Assembly (NCBI GenBank): GCA_011319805.1
Contig: SJRY01000177.1
Coordinates: 1-27,370 of the forward strand
Length of the DNA stretch: 27,370 nucleotides
Source: Macrocybe gigantea
Taxonomy: Eukaryota; Basidiomycota; Agaricomycetes; Agaricales; Callistosporiaceae
Direction of reading: 5' to 3'
The notes below the pieces were generated by a model that saw nothing but the letters and a program-made list of their open reading frames with translations, made no database searches and was not told where the DNA came from. Each line of letters opens with the position of its first letter. The stretch's first letter is position 1. Position numbers and translations under genes: made by a program. This document shows, in pieces, positions 1 through 9,910 of the stretch.

Positions 1-101
1 GCTCCAGACAGACTTTTAAAGTTCGTCTCTCTCCTCACTTATCACAAGCCCCCCCTTGCACTCTGTGCCCGAGCCTGACGACCTGCACCCTCTCCTTTTC
101 A

Positions 102-1950
102 GCAGATACAACGATCGAAACGTATAGAAGCGAACACCCGTCATCAATGAGCTCCCACTCCACCGCGAAAACATGCCCACTATCACCGGCATTCGATGGT
201 TTAACCTCTTCATACTCACGATAACCCCCGCGATCGCCTTCTACGGTCTTTTGCATGCGCCCATGTGCACAAGACGGTCGTCTTCTCAGCGTTCTACTAC
301 TTCTTTTCGATGATAGGTCAGTTCAGCCATCAGCTCCGTCGCTCTCGTGCCCTTCTCCAGAACAAAGAGCTCACCGCACCCGTCGAGGCGTTTCAGGCAT
401 AACGGCCGGTTATGCCAAGGTTTTCTCTGCGGTGAAATCGGCTGTCGGCTTCTTAACCTAAACCATAACCTAGGCTATCACAGGCTGGTCCCACCGTCGT
501 ACAACGCAGCGCTCCCTCTGCAACTGTTTCTCCTCTGCGGCGGCACCAGCGCCGTGCAAGGCTCGTGCTACTGGTGGGCGCGATCCCATCGGTCCCATCA
601 CCGGCACACGGACACCGACCTTGATCCGTACGACGCAACCGCGGCCTCTTTTGACGCACGTCGGCTGGATGATATTCAAGTCAGAACTCCGGTCTGGAAA
701 GGCGGACGTCTCCGACCTCGGGAACGACCGTCTGATTCGGTGGCAGCATCGGTGGACTTTTATCTCGCCCCCTTGTTTGGATACGTCATCCCTACCGTTG
801 TCCCGGGCTGCATTTGGGGAGATTGGATAGGCGGTTTCTGTTTCGCCGGCGCGCTGCGGCTCACCGTCGCCCATCATGTATGTGCTCACTCGTCAGACGC
901 AATTCAATCCACCATCCTTCCGAACTTTTTCCCCTTTCCAATTCTATCCCCAACTTAATTTCCAAAAAAAAAAAAAAAAAAAGACGGCATCTGACAATCG
1001 GTTCTTTCGTTTTTCTTTCCAGAGCACGTTCTGCATCAACTCCATCGCGCATTACCTCGGCTCAACGCCATATGACGACGCTCTCACGCCCCGTGACCAC
1101 TTTCTGTCCGCGATTCTGACCATGGGCGAAGGCTATCACAACTTCCATCATCAGTTTCCGATGGACTACCGGAACGCGTTCCTCTGGTACCAGTGGGACC
1201 CCACAAAGTGGTTCATCGCGCTGTGTAGCTTCGTCGGCCTCGCGTCACACCTCCGCGTCTTTCCTTCCAACGAGATCCACAAGGGCGCGCTCACGATGCA
1301 GCTCAAGGCTCTGCGCCAGGTTCAAGACTCGCTCTCCTGGCCCACGCCCTCCGATCGGCTACCCGTCGTAGACTGGGAAACCTGTGCGTGCATGATTAGG
1401 TTTTTTTTTTCTTTCCCCTTCCCTTTCTCATCCTCACGCTGAGCCGCGCGGGAAAATTCCACGTCCATTTTTTGACAAAACCGCAAATAGACATACCTGA
1501 GAACTGACTCGTGATTTGTTTTTTTTTTTCCTCCCTTTTTCTCTTTTCCTCTTTCGGGACCCTCTTTTTTTCCCACATCGCAACAACCTAAAATAACATG
1601 CAGTCCAACGAGACGCGAAGGAGCGCGTGCTGATCCTCGTCGCGGGGTTCATACACGACGTGTCTTCTTTCGTCGATCAGCACCCGGGTGGCAGGGCGTT
1701 CCTGATCAACAGCTCTGGCAAGGACATGACAGCCCCGTTCTTTGGAGGACCTATGCGCATTCCAGTGCCGCACACAACGTATGCCATGTCTCGTCATGCC
1801 TCTTGTTCTTGCTGAGATGTTCGCATTCGGTTCTAGCTTCTCTCCATGATGCGTGTCGCCGTTTTGGCTGGAGGCGTAGAAATACCAGCTGAACACAAAA
1901 TGCCTCCAGCACAACGTCTCTACGTCGCCCAGCGAACCGCCGCCTCATGA
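102..1950 (+). pseudogene. Delta-9 fatty-acid (acyl-CoA) desaturase with C-terminal cytochrome b5 domain, 5'-partial, frame-broken
   Basis: The family (OLE1 type) inserts the first double bond into stearoyl/palmitoyl-CoA in the ER membrane, taking electrons through its own cytochrome b5 domain. Exons read as about 102-316, 397-408, 474-877, 1023-1383, 1604-1778 and 1837-1950, joined by GT..AG introns. Visible are a hydrophobic segment LTITPAIAFYGLL, the second histidine box HRSHHRH (near 590), the third box HNFHH (near 1138), the heme-binding HPGG (1681-1692) and a tail ending at TGA 1948-1950. Small deletions break the frame near 127, 269, 484-500, 640-652, 756 and 1751. The first histidine box (normally HRLWSH) reads HRLVPP because of those near 484-500. 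No start codon is visible before 102, so the first exon lies left of the window or is lost. Family assignment is firm; whether the breaks are real decay or sequence errors is inference. Confidence 0.88.
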
Positions 1951-2324
1951 TACATCATAAACCACTCTGTATTTATTATATTTGTCACCTAGATTTTCTG
2001 TTGTCCGTTTCGTCATAGAATAGCGATCATATGCCGATATTGGACCTCGTACCATTTGCCGGAAACCATAACAACCCTTGAAATCGCAGAATATGTAGTT
2101 GAAATGAATGAAAAGTTCTGTTCATGTTTTATTCTGTCTGCAACTCTCTACGAAGGCTTAACGCGATAGGATGACAAGAAGTGCAACAGAGTTGGATGGA
2201 GAAAACATCAAGGACCGAAGTAGAGCCAACAAAAGGAAAGACAGTGCGATAGTACGAGTGAACAACTGATGAGAGAACGAAAAGGCATCACAATGAGAGA
2301 AGTTGTTGAAAGAACGAAGGATAT
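1951..2324. other. Convergent intergenic spacer
   Basis: This lies between the 3' ends of the desaturase (+) and the CPL1-like gene (-). It is AT-rich in its first 100 bases and purine-rich later. I see no gene, repeat or RNA in it. It must hold the 3' ends of both transcripts. Confidence 0.5.
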
Positions 2325-4611
2325 TCAACGTCTGGCTCCACCGAGACCTAGAAGGTTTAGCAAACCGTTGACAGGATCGCTGAGCCCACTGCCCAGCCCC
2401 TCAACGACACCATTCAGCTTGAGCGTATCGTTCAAGCCTAATGCGCCAAGGAGTTGCTCCGCATTGATGATGATAGGATTCTTCGAGCCAACGTCATGGC
2501 CATTGGCGGGTGAGGGTGGGACCTGTTGACATAAGGATAACAGATTGAGGGATGCGGCGATGATGTCATCGACGTCTGCCAAGAGGTCGCGAACATGCAA
2601 GTCCCCGCATTCGCCGCAAGATGATAGGGTCGTGTTGAGCGTCGTACTGATATCTAGGATATTGGTGATATTCGACTCCAAATCCAGCACCGTCGTCGAA
2701 TGCAAGAGATCGAGTGTTGTCGTTACGAGACTTTCAACGATGTCTCCGACCGAAACCGGGTGAGTTGGCGGGCGAGTCGAAGAGGCATGAGATGACGATA
2801 TGCTTAACGGATGCCTACGATCCAGGTCGATGTTAAGTTTCACGATGAGGTTCACCAAACCAGCGATGTCGGTCTGTAGTGAATCAAGGTTCAAGAGGTT
2901 GGAGGTGCCGTTGGTGGCCAATCCCAGTCCTTCCAGCAAACCAGCAAGATCCAGATTCCCCAAGAGCCCGGTATTCGATTGAGAACTTGGCTACCGTTTG
3001 AAGGAGCGTGCGTATGACTTCCGTACCAATCACGCAACGAGATGATAGCGTCCAAAGTGGTGTCCAAATTGTCAATGAGGTTACCTAGGCCTAAGTCATC
3101 AATGCAACCACAATTAGCCAACGTGGTCTTGACGAGAGTAGTGGTGTCCACTAATGCTAAGATGTTGCTTGTTAGAGCTGAACTTGAAGAGGAGTGAAGC
3201 AAATCGGCCACCGCTTGAACGATGAGGGTGATGAGGTCCTGGTCGACGGGATGCGATGAATGTCCGTGAGGGGCGAAGAAAGATGATGCCCGTCAGCTGG
3301 AGGAGGAAGGCAATCAGAGGAAGCCTTGAGGTCGATGACGAGATCGACGACTGTTTGGATCTTGCTCTGGGTCTCAGCATCAATAGACGTTGGGGTTTCG
3401 ATCGACGCGATGTCCTGCTCTTCATAGCCTGTGAGAACTTGAACACAGCGCGCTTCACCTTCTTCATTCTGGAGCCAGGTAATGGTTCCACTGCAGACGC
3501 CGAAACAGAGGAAGATGATGAATTTTCTATGCAGCTGGAGCCATCGTCACTTCGCACCCAGCCGCTCTCGCAACTCACGATACAGCGAGAATTCGAGCAG
3601 CTTGCCTGGAGTACCCCAGGTAGATGCTCACAATTAATTCCGGAACTTCGACTATTCGTGGGGTCGTAAAATGGGTGAGGAATAAGGCAACCTCCACCTG
3701 AACACCGTCAATTAGTTCAAACATGCGCATATATATGCGTAGAAGGACGCACAGCTATTGCGTGAGGTAGCAGTGTCAACGCATTCGAACTGGGTGGTAT
3801 TTTCTTGACCGACAACTCCGCAAACGGTATGTCCAGCACAGTATTCTTGAGCCTGATTGAGAGTCGTTGCAGCAGCGGGAAGCGTGTACTTGTCATGCCT
3901 GCGAGCCAGTGACGGAGAGGCGGATGGGCAGCCCTATAAAAATTTTCAAGTTTGTGCGTTCGGAGTATGACGAGGAACTCACATGTGGAAAGTTGTCGCA
4001 TCGACCATTGCATTCTCTCCTCGGTGGACGGCATACACACTTGTCGCCTTGTCTCACATACCCAGGATCGCATTCCCAGTGACACGGGTCATTTGCGCGA
4101 CAGACCTTATGGGAATGTGGCGGGAATCTGCACTCTTGTGAATGAGGAGAAGTGTTAATCTAGTGGGAACCGCTGAGTGTGAGAGAGTCGTCGATATACG
4201 CAAATGCTTACCAGGAGCTCCAGGGCCGCCTTAAGAGCTGACTTGCTTCCGAAAAGGTCAAGCAGGAGTCCAGCATTCACATCGGTATCAAGGAAGATGT
4301 TCAGATCCTGTCAGAGGTCAAATGCTGACCATCTACTCATGGCAACGCTCGTTGTGCGCACCTTGATGCACAGGCAAAGGTGCAGATTGGCGAGGAGGGG
4401 ATTCAATAGACCGAGGAGGGAACCAAAGACGGATGCGTCCGCATATAAACACAAATCAAGCAGATCACGCCGGGCCTGGTACTGGCGGGCCGCGATGACG
4501 CTGGAAGTCGCCGGAGACGCCTTGTGATTTTTCCTAGGATGATGGAAAGCGGCGGCGGGGAGGAAGCACGAGAGAGAGGAGAGAGAAAAGGAGTGTAAGA
4601 GCGAGACGCAT
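2325..4611 (-). CDS. CPL1-like cysteine-rich secreted protein with a long leucine-rich repeated C-terminal tail (frame interrupted)
   Basis: The ATG at 4611 opens a hydrophobic signal peptide (MRLALTLLFSLLSLV). Then follow a Leu-rich segment (DLLDLCLYADASVFGSLLG), a Cys-rich EGF-like stretch (CRANDPCHWECDPGY, CVCRPPRRECNGRC) and the CPL1-like core with HDKYTLPAAATTLNQAQ, FECVDT, SCGGC, INCEHLPGV and SCESGW. This order is typical of CPL1-like proteins in basidiomycetes; the Cryptococcus member is secreted. Introns read as 4307-4361, 4135-4211, 3934-3982 and 3698-3752. Unusually the protein continues for about 370 residues as imperfect Leu/Asp/Asn-rich units that include paired cysteines (ANCGCIDDL; SSCGECGDL), ending at TGA 2325-2327. 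The frame needs small shifts near 4555, at the 4212 junction, near 3500, near 3275 and near 2975, so the gene is either recently broken or carries sequence errors. Family call firm; role of the tail unknown. Confidence 0.82.
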
Positions 4612-4657
4612 AGCGCAGAAAAAAGTGGGCGGTGGAAACGGGAATGGGCTCTGGCGT

Positions 4658-4665
4658 TTATATAT
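4658..4665 (-). promoter_or_regulatory. TATA box of the CPL1-like gene
   Basis: On the minus strand the sequence reads TATATAAA about 50 bases upstream of the ATG at 4611. That leaves a short 5' leader, as expected for a TATA-driven secreted-protein gene. Confidence 0.5.
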
Positions 4666-5164
4666 GCGTCCTCGCGGAGTTTGCGAAATAAAGGACTCCG
4701 GCATGGGGCCGCTCAGTTCCCTGATAAAGCAATCCACTGTCCATAATTAGATGTCATGCCGCACCGTTTGGGGTCTGTCATTGTGAAGTTGCTTGCCTGT
4801 CGCCAAATGACATCCTCCTCTTCCCGAGGAAACCGGCTACTGTCGACGACAGACAGCGGATATCTGATAGTTTGCATCAAGGCACGCGTCGGGCAGAAAT
4901 TTAGAAAAGAAAGTGGAACGCTAGGACCATAAGAGAGGTTGCGGTTGTTGGCAATGGTTAGTGCATGTACGGGATCAACGTTTGACTGGTATAGACGAGC
5001 TTCGATGCCAATTTATACAGCCTACTCAGTTCTCAAGTACAGATTGAAGCAGAAAAATACACTCACGATTCCGAAATGACGATTGAAATATTGATGATCG
5101 GCTCGCCGCGTTGACGTGTTCAATCTTCTCTCAAACGAGAAATCCGTTTGCCCTCTCATCAATC
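4666..5164. other. Intergenic spacer
   Basis: This is upstream of the CPL1-like gene and downstream of the NAT9-like gene, both on the minus strand. Only short shadow frames are present. I see no conserved protein, repeat or structured RNA. Confidence 0.4.
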
Positions 5165-6368
5165 TTACTCAAACGATTGGAGAAAGGTGGTATATCTTTT
5201 GTACCACGGAACTATAGCCATAGTGAGGGCTCACAATTGAAAGGGAACAAAGCAAGGGGCTCAACGATGAACATACCGTTTATACTCCACTTGACATTTC
5301 GCTCTGGTATACAAAATTTACAGTCATTTCCTTGGAAACCGTAACCTTCACTGTTGCGTGAAGCTCCAATCCACCGCATTTCAACCTCCCAAATACTTCC
5401 ACATGCTTCGTGATTGCGAACCCCAGTTTTTCAAAAAGCCGTATACTGGCCTCGTTCGTGGCAAATATGCGTGTGACAAGCGACATCGGCGGGATCCAAA
5501 GCGGCGATACGGGGGTGTGGTCCAGCCAGATCCGTCTGCTCAGTTTGGGGTGGGTTCTGAAGAGGGGTCGAGCGGGTATTGAGCGACTGCATCGACTGGC
5601 GGACCAAAGAACGAGGGGTCGGCACCAGTGGCAAATCGGAAAAGTAACTGCAGCGTCTCGTATGCGAGGCCTCGGCGACGGTAGTCTGGCTCTATCGAAA
5701 GCGGTCACGAGATGCTGTTGGCTTGAATGTCGTTCCATGCTCCACCTGCGATCATAATCTCAACCTCTGCCTCAAAAAGATCCTCTTCCTGTCCTTCTGT
5801 TTCTTCTCCTGCGTGCACTCTTTCGTTAAGTTTGATATTCTCCTTGGCGTTCCTGGGTTCCATGCGATCTGTCGGGGTGTCGGACGAGGAAGGACGGACA
5901 CCCTTGAGAAAAATGTTCACGTCGCCGATCATGGGCATGCAAGTCACCCGGGGATCATCAGGGGAGACAGATTCTCCTGGCTGGAGTACAGAATGTGAGG
6001 AAGTCTGATAGCCAGTTTCAGGTTGTCGAGCGAGGATGATAAATGTCAGTTTATCGTCGTCCAACAACCATTTCTCTGGAGAATGAGGATCAATGGAACT
6101 TATCCACAAGGCTCGAAAAGTGTCAAATCCGTACGTTGCATTTCGTATTCCTGTTCAAGAGTGAGCGGCTCGCTGGCCGTGAGCGTTCGCAGCTCTTCGC
6201 TGGACATCCATTCATGGTATTTCTAGAAGGCATCAATCAATCCGTGTCGTCGGTCTACTATTGCATCGTTTGAAAACGGATTGACTCACGTACGAGAACG
6301 TGTTTGGCGCGATACGGGACAAGGAAGACTTTTTCGCCGACAAGCACTGTGTTTTCGTTGACCTTCAT
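5165..6368 (-). CDS. NAT9-type GNAT N-acetyltransferase
   Basis: NAT9-like proteins are GNAT-fold acetyl-CoA-dependent acetyltransferases; the animal member is linked to tubulin and microtubules. The ATG at 6368 starts MKVNENTVLVGEKVFLVPYR. Then come YHEWMSSEELRTLTASEPL, DDDKLTFIILAR, MIGDVNIFLKG, an acidic linker, EVEIMIA and PDYRRRGLAYETLQLL (the acetyl-CoA-binding R-R-x-G-type loop), and near the end NEASIRLFEKLGF followed by VEVFG. Introns read as 6223-6293, 6076-6134, 5692-5745 and probably 5212-5276, giving a stop at 5165-5167. One-base deletions appear near 5550 (a C run) and near 5385 (a GGG run after VFG). They break the last exon, so the gene is damaged or the sequence has errors. 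The order of motifs is diagnostic; the extreme C terminus is less certain. Confidence 0.85.
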
Positions 6369-6527
6369 CACTTTGTGGTGGTGTTATTTTAGACAGCGTA
6401 CCTCCAACACAGCCACAGGTTGCCAATTATTTTCCATCACCAGCTCTGACCGTCCTCGACTTTGGCAAGCATCAGTGACGGCACGAATATATAGGCACCT
6501 CTTTGAACAGCATCATCTCACAACTCC
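6369..6527. promoter_or_regulatory. Short divergent intergenic region between the NAT9-like and Fic genes
   Basis: The two genes point away from each other from this stretch of roughly 160 bases, so it probably holds both promoters. I see no clear TATA box or other recognisable site. The Fic start is not certain, so the region could be longer or shorter. Confidence 0.35.
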
Positions 6528-8153
6528 TTGCAGGATCTTCCTGTTGAGATCCTGGGACCCAGCATCTCGTCCGATCTAGAGAGATCCCTCAAAGTTTCCG
6601 TCTCGGACGGGCTCGCATGCTCCACATCTGCAAGGTTGTGGGAGGACCTTTTGGAAACACATCGAATCCCATACTTGTTATTACGCGTGGCTGATATGCG
6701 ACTGGTTCTGAACAGCAAAGTGACCGCTCTGATGCTGTACGAAGAGGTCCTTTTGTTTGAATATTTGAAGTCGATTCATTTTTCACCCTGGCGTTCTTTT
6801 AGTTGCAGGCGATCTTGCAGGATGAGGAATTTGGCCAATGGGTCGCTACCGCTCGATCATCCGTTAATTCTGAAGTTGAAATGCAACGCCAGTTATTTTG
6901 ACACCATCGTGCGCATCCGCTTGTGACTGACGAGCAATGCTACAGTGAATAGCTACAAGTACGGTGACCTCGGTTTTCACTCCAAGCCAACGCTGGCGTG
7001 CGACGGCGGGGTCGGATCCATTTCCATATTGCAACCTCCAGCGTGCTCAGCTCGAAGGGCTTCGTGAAGAATGGACCGCCATGGGAGACCCGAACATTAT
7101 CATGGATAAGTTTCTCAATCTGCATTGTCTGGAATCCGATGATGTGGGAGGCACCGTCAAATTCAACGAATCCGTTAGTTTGTCGTTCGCTTTTCACCCG
7201 ATTTGTAGTTCACGTTGCGCCAAGGCAACAGACGAGAACGAAACTTGTATCAATCGGCTTCTATAATAAAGTGAAACCTCTTGAACATGACAGTATCACT
7301 GGTGGTGAAGTACGGGCTCGCGCCGATGCATTATCCATTCTTCGAGATACGCATAAGGTCAGAGAATATTCGTGTTGTGAATTGCTTTTTTCAACTTGAT
7401 TGCTAAACATGCGTCAGACCTTGAAGGAAATCTTCACCTCGCCAATACGAATCCTACAAAACTTACCACTGAAACTCTATGTCGCCTGCACAAGATCCTC
7501 ATGCAGACAAGCCGCGTTTTACACGTTCAGACGTCTCAAGGATCCAGACTCAATTGTCTCAACATTGGTGTAACTCGAGAGACGTCCGCGTAAACGTAAC
7601 GGCAATGTCACGGGGAAAAAACATCAAAATTCAATTCTGTCCTTATGATTAGGTTGATGCCGAGTTGGACACATTCTGCCGACGTTTCAATGTGAGTGAC
7701 CAAACAGGAATTATCTGAATGGAGCATAACCGAGTATCAGAGTTTAATCCAGCGGACTGACGTTGATCCATTTGCCTCCGCCTCGTGGATAAGCCATGTT
7801 TTGGTCACTATCCACCCATTTGAGGTTGGTTTCTCTCAACTCATAATGTTCTCAGGCTCATTCCGCACAGGACGGCAATGGTCGGCTGACCCGGATTTTG
7901 GCTTCGATGCCATTGTTGAAAAGCCGACTCCCTGCCCTCTGTATACCCTCAAATTTCAAGGACGGTTATAACGCATTCCTCAATTTCGTATGGTAATCAT
8001 CCCATTCCCCGTTCTATAGCTAAGCGCTTCTCAGGTGTAAATCGCAATGGAGATTATGAAGAATTGATGAAAGTCTTATTCAACGGAACAAGGTCATCCC
8101 TGAGCCTGCTGTCTACTGCACTCGCCGTGGAAAGACTCGGGGATGGAGGTTAG
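6528..8153 (+). pseudogene. Fic-domain protein (predicted AMP-transferase family), multiply broken
   Basis: Fic proteins usually transfer AMP from ATP to a target hydroxyl using the HPFx[D/E]GNGR motif. The fungal-type N-terminal helical part is readable (ALMLYEEVLLFEYLK, ILQDEEFGQWVATARSS, HPLVTDEQC), then GDPNIIMDKFLNLHCLES, RADALSILRDTH, TTETLCRLHKILMQTSR, NIKIQFCPYD and VDPFASASWISHVLVTIHPFE. After an intron at 7825-7870 comes DGNGRLTRILASMPLLKS, so the catalytic motif HPFEDGNGR is complete. The coding ends NGDYEELMKVLFNG... at TAG 8151-8153. Damage: a TAG at 7650-7652 where a glutamine is expected, and frame slips near 6900, 7165, 7370, 7590 and 8030. The start codon is not resolved; 6528 is only where the open frame begins. 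The position of the inhibitory glutamate (S-x-x-x-E-G) reads S-D-D-V-G-G. Family firm, function probably lost. Confidence 0.8.
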
Positions 8154-9910
8154 GCTTTGCGGCGCTTTTGATGGTGGGTACGTAATCATTGTCGCGGAGA
8201 TAGTTTCAATTTGAAAAATGGTTATTGTCAGTGTCATTGACGAAAGGAAAGACTACTAAGAAAGCCCGGTTCCAGGAATGTCATCTTGTCACAATTAGCA
8301 GCATAAGGTCCTCATCTACGAGCTCGCATATCTTGACAAACATTAGGAAAGACCTTGGTGAGCTAGAGGGCATCGATCTGTGCCTCAGAAGCCTACAACA
8401 TCCATTCTTCTAGAGACGCCATGCTCGTACATGGACTTGTCGATGTGTGTCGTATTCATCGTCCTCTAGGGAAACAAGTCGTTTGTCGCATTGCGCAACC
8501 TCACAGAACCTAAAAGGTCTATTCTCGCTTCTTTTCTAATGCCGCCACTGTTCATAGCTGCTAGGCTGCTCTGTGCACAGGAACCATGCGCACGAACCAC
8601 TTCCCGACTTGCTCAACAACGGCCCCTCTCCATCCAACGGTGCGATGTCTGCTGCTGTGCCATCTTCACCCACACCTAAGCCTACAAACAACTGCCACCA
8701 TGCGGTTCTCCACGTTCCAAGCGCAACAATCCTCACTCTGGCAGTGGCATTCATGCCCTCTTGGACCGTTTCGTTGAACGTTTCGCATAGCGTCAAGCCT
8801 GACGCAGACATCCTATTGGGTCCGCATCGAGCTTGAGCTCATTTTCCCATTCGAGCTCCGGGAACAACTCTACTACCTTTCCTCCACTCGATAGTCCGTC
8901 GGGAGCAACCAGCAGCAACCTCAGCCTACCTTATTCAAGTTCCCGAAAAGGAAGAGTTTGGGTTTTGTACAGCTTCGGAGGACTGGGATCGAGGTGGAAG
9001 GAGAGCTGCAGATGGCTCATGTTAACGCGGTCTTCTCCTGATCGAACGGCCTCTGCGGGCTTTTTCAGTCCAGCGTTGAATGCGGGCAGTGAAAAACAGC
9101 AGAAACCGGAGCCATCGGATAAAATGAAGGACGACAAGTCGAGGCTTTATGGGGAGCGTTAGGAAGTTGAGGGCAACAGAAACAGGGCATCGGTCACAAC
9201 GTCCAGCCTCTGTCTTCCCCTTGGGTCTGCCGTGGGCATCGCAGCCACAACCATTTAGGCATCATCGAGTGGGCCAATGTGAAGATCAACGAATCTCCCA
9301 GCTCGCTACAGTCGACTTTGCTAGGACGATTTGCCCTGAGCTCAGTGTCCAACGTTCACGAGCAACGAGTCTGGTTGCCTTGTGCTCAGGCGTACTTTCG
9401 GCCATCTGAAGATTCTAGATTGAATTAGTCAGGCACAGCTCAGATTGAGGAGGGGCGAGGGAGTTTGCTACCAGTCAGCCCGTCGTGAGAATCCAAGCCA
9501 TACTCAACAAACTTGCCCAGATTCCGCCCAGCAACAGCCTCAGGTACGACTGCAACCCCGTGCCACTTAAGCCCACTCGGCATTGCTCAAATGTCGTCGG
9601 CTGCATCCTCGCTTTGCATTAATGTTGCATAGCCTTTTACTCAGCGGCTTAGTGAACAAGCAGTCGAGAACCAGCCTCGTCCCAAATTCAATGCCACTAA
9701 AATTAACGCGCACTGTAATGTCTTGTGATGAAAGTCCTGCAATGAAGTATCCTTCTAGTCCTCCATGTATCCAACCAGAAACTCACGAAAGTTCATCTAT
9801 CACTCATGAGAGAAAGCTGCCGATTTCCTGGGCGACCGATGTGCTTCGCCAAATCCTTTTCTTTGTGGCATGCTGTCGCACCCGATGGCACTTCCATGAC
9901 TCGCACGGTG
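8154..9910. other. 1.75-kb stretch without an assignable gene
   Basis: Short protein-like runs exist on the plus strand (for example 8630-8790 Ser/Pro-rich, 8930-9050, and 9245-9415 reading GIIEWANVKINESPSSLQST). None connects through convincing splice sites into a gene I recognise. It may hold one or more decayed genes. No inverted repeats or transposase motifs were seen. Confidence 0.35.

Noticed and set aside
959..985. Poly-A run as a retroposon tail
   Set aside because: It lies within the fourth part of the desaturase gene as intron sequence (878-1022), with a normal acceptor downstream and no target duplication.
3430..3530. Apparent signal peptide (FIIFLCFGVCSG) on the minus strand
   Set aside because: It is a shadow frame of the Ser-rich linker in the CPL1-like gene. 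The true signal peptide is at 4611, and the cysteine framework is continuous across this point in another frame.
8560..9420. Possible WD40/trafficking-type gene on the plus strand
   Set aside because: Some runs look protein-like but I could not connect them by splice sites or match a family motif with confidence.
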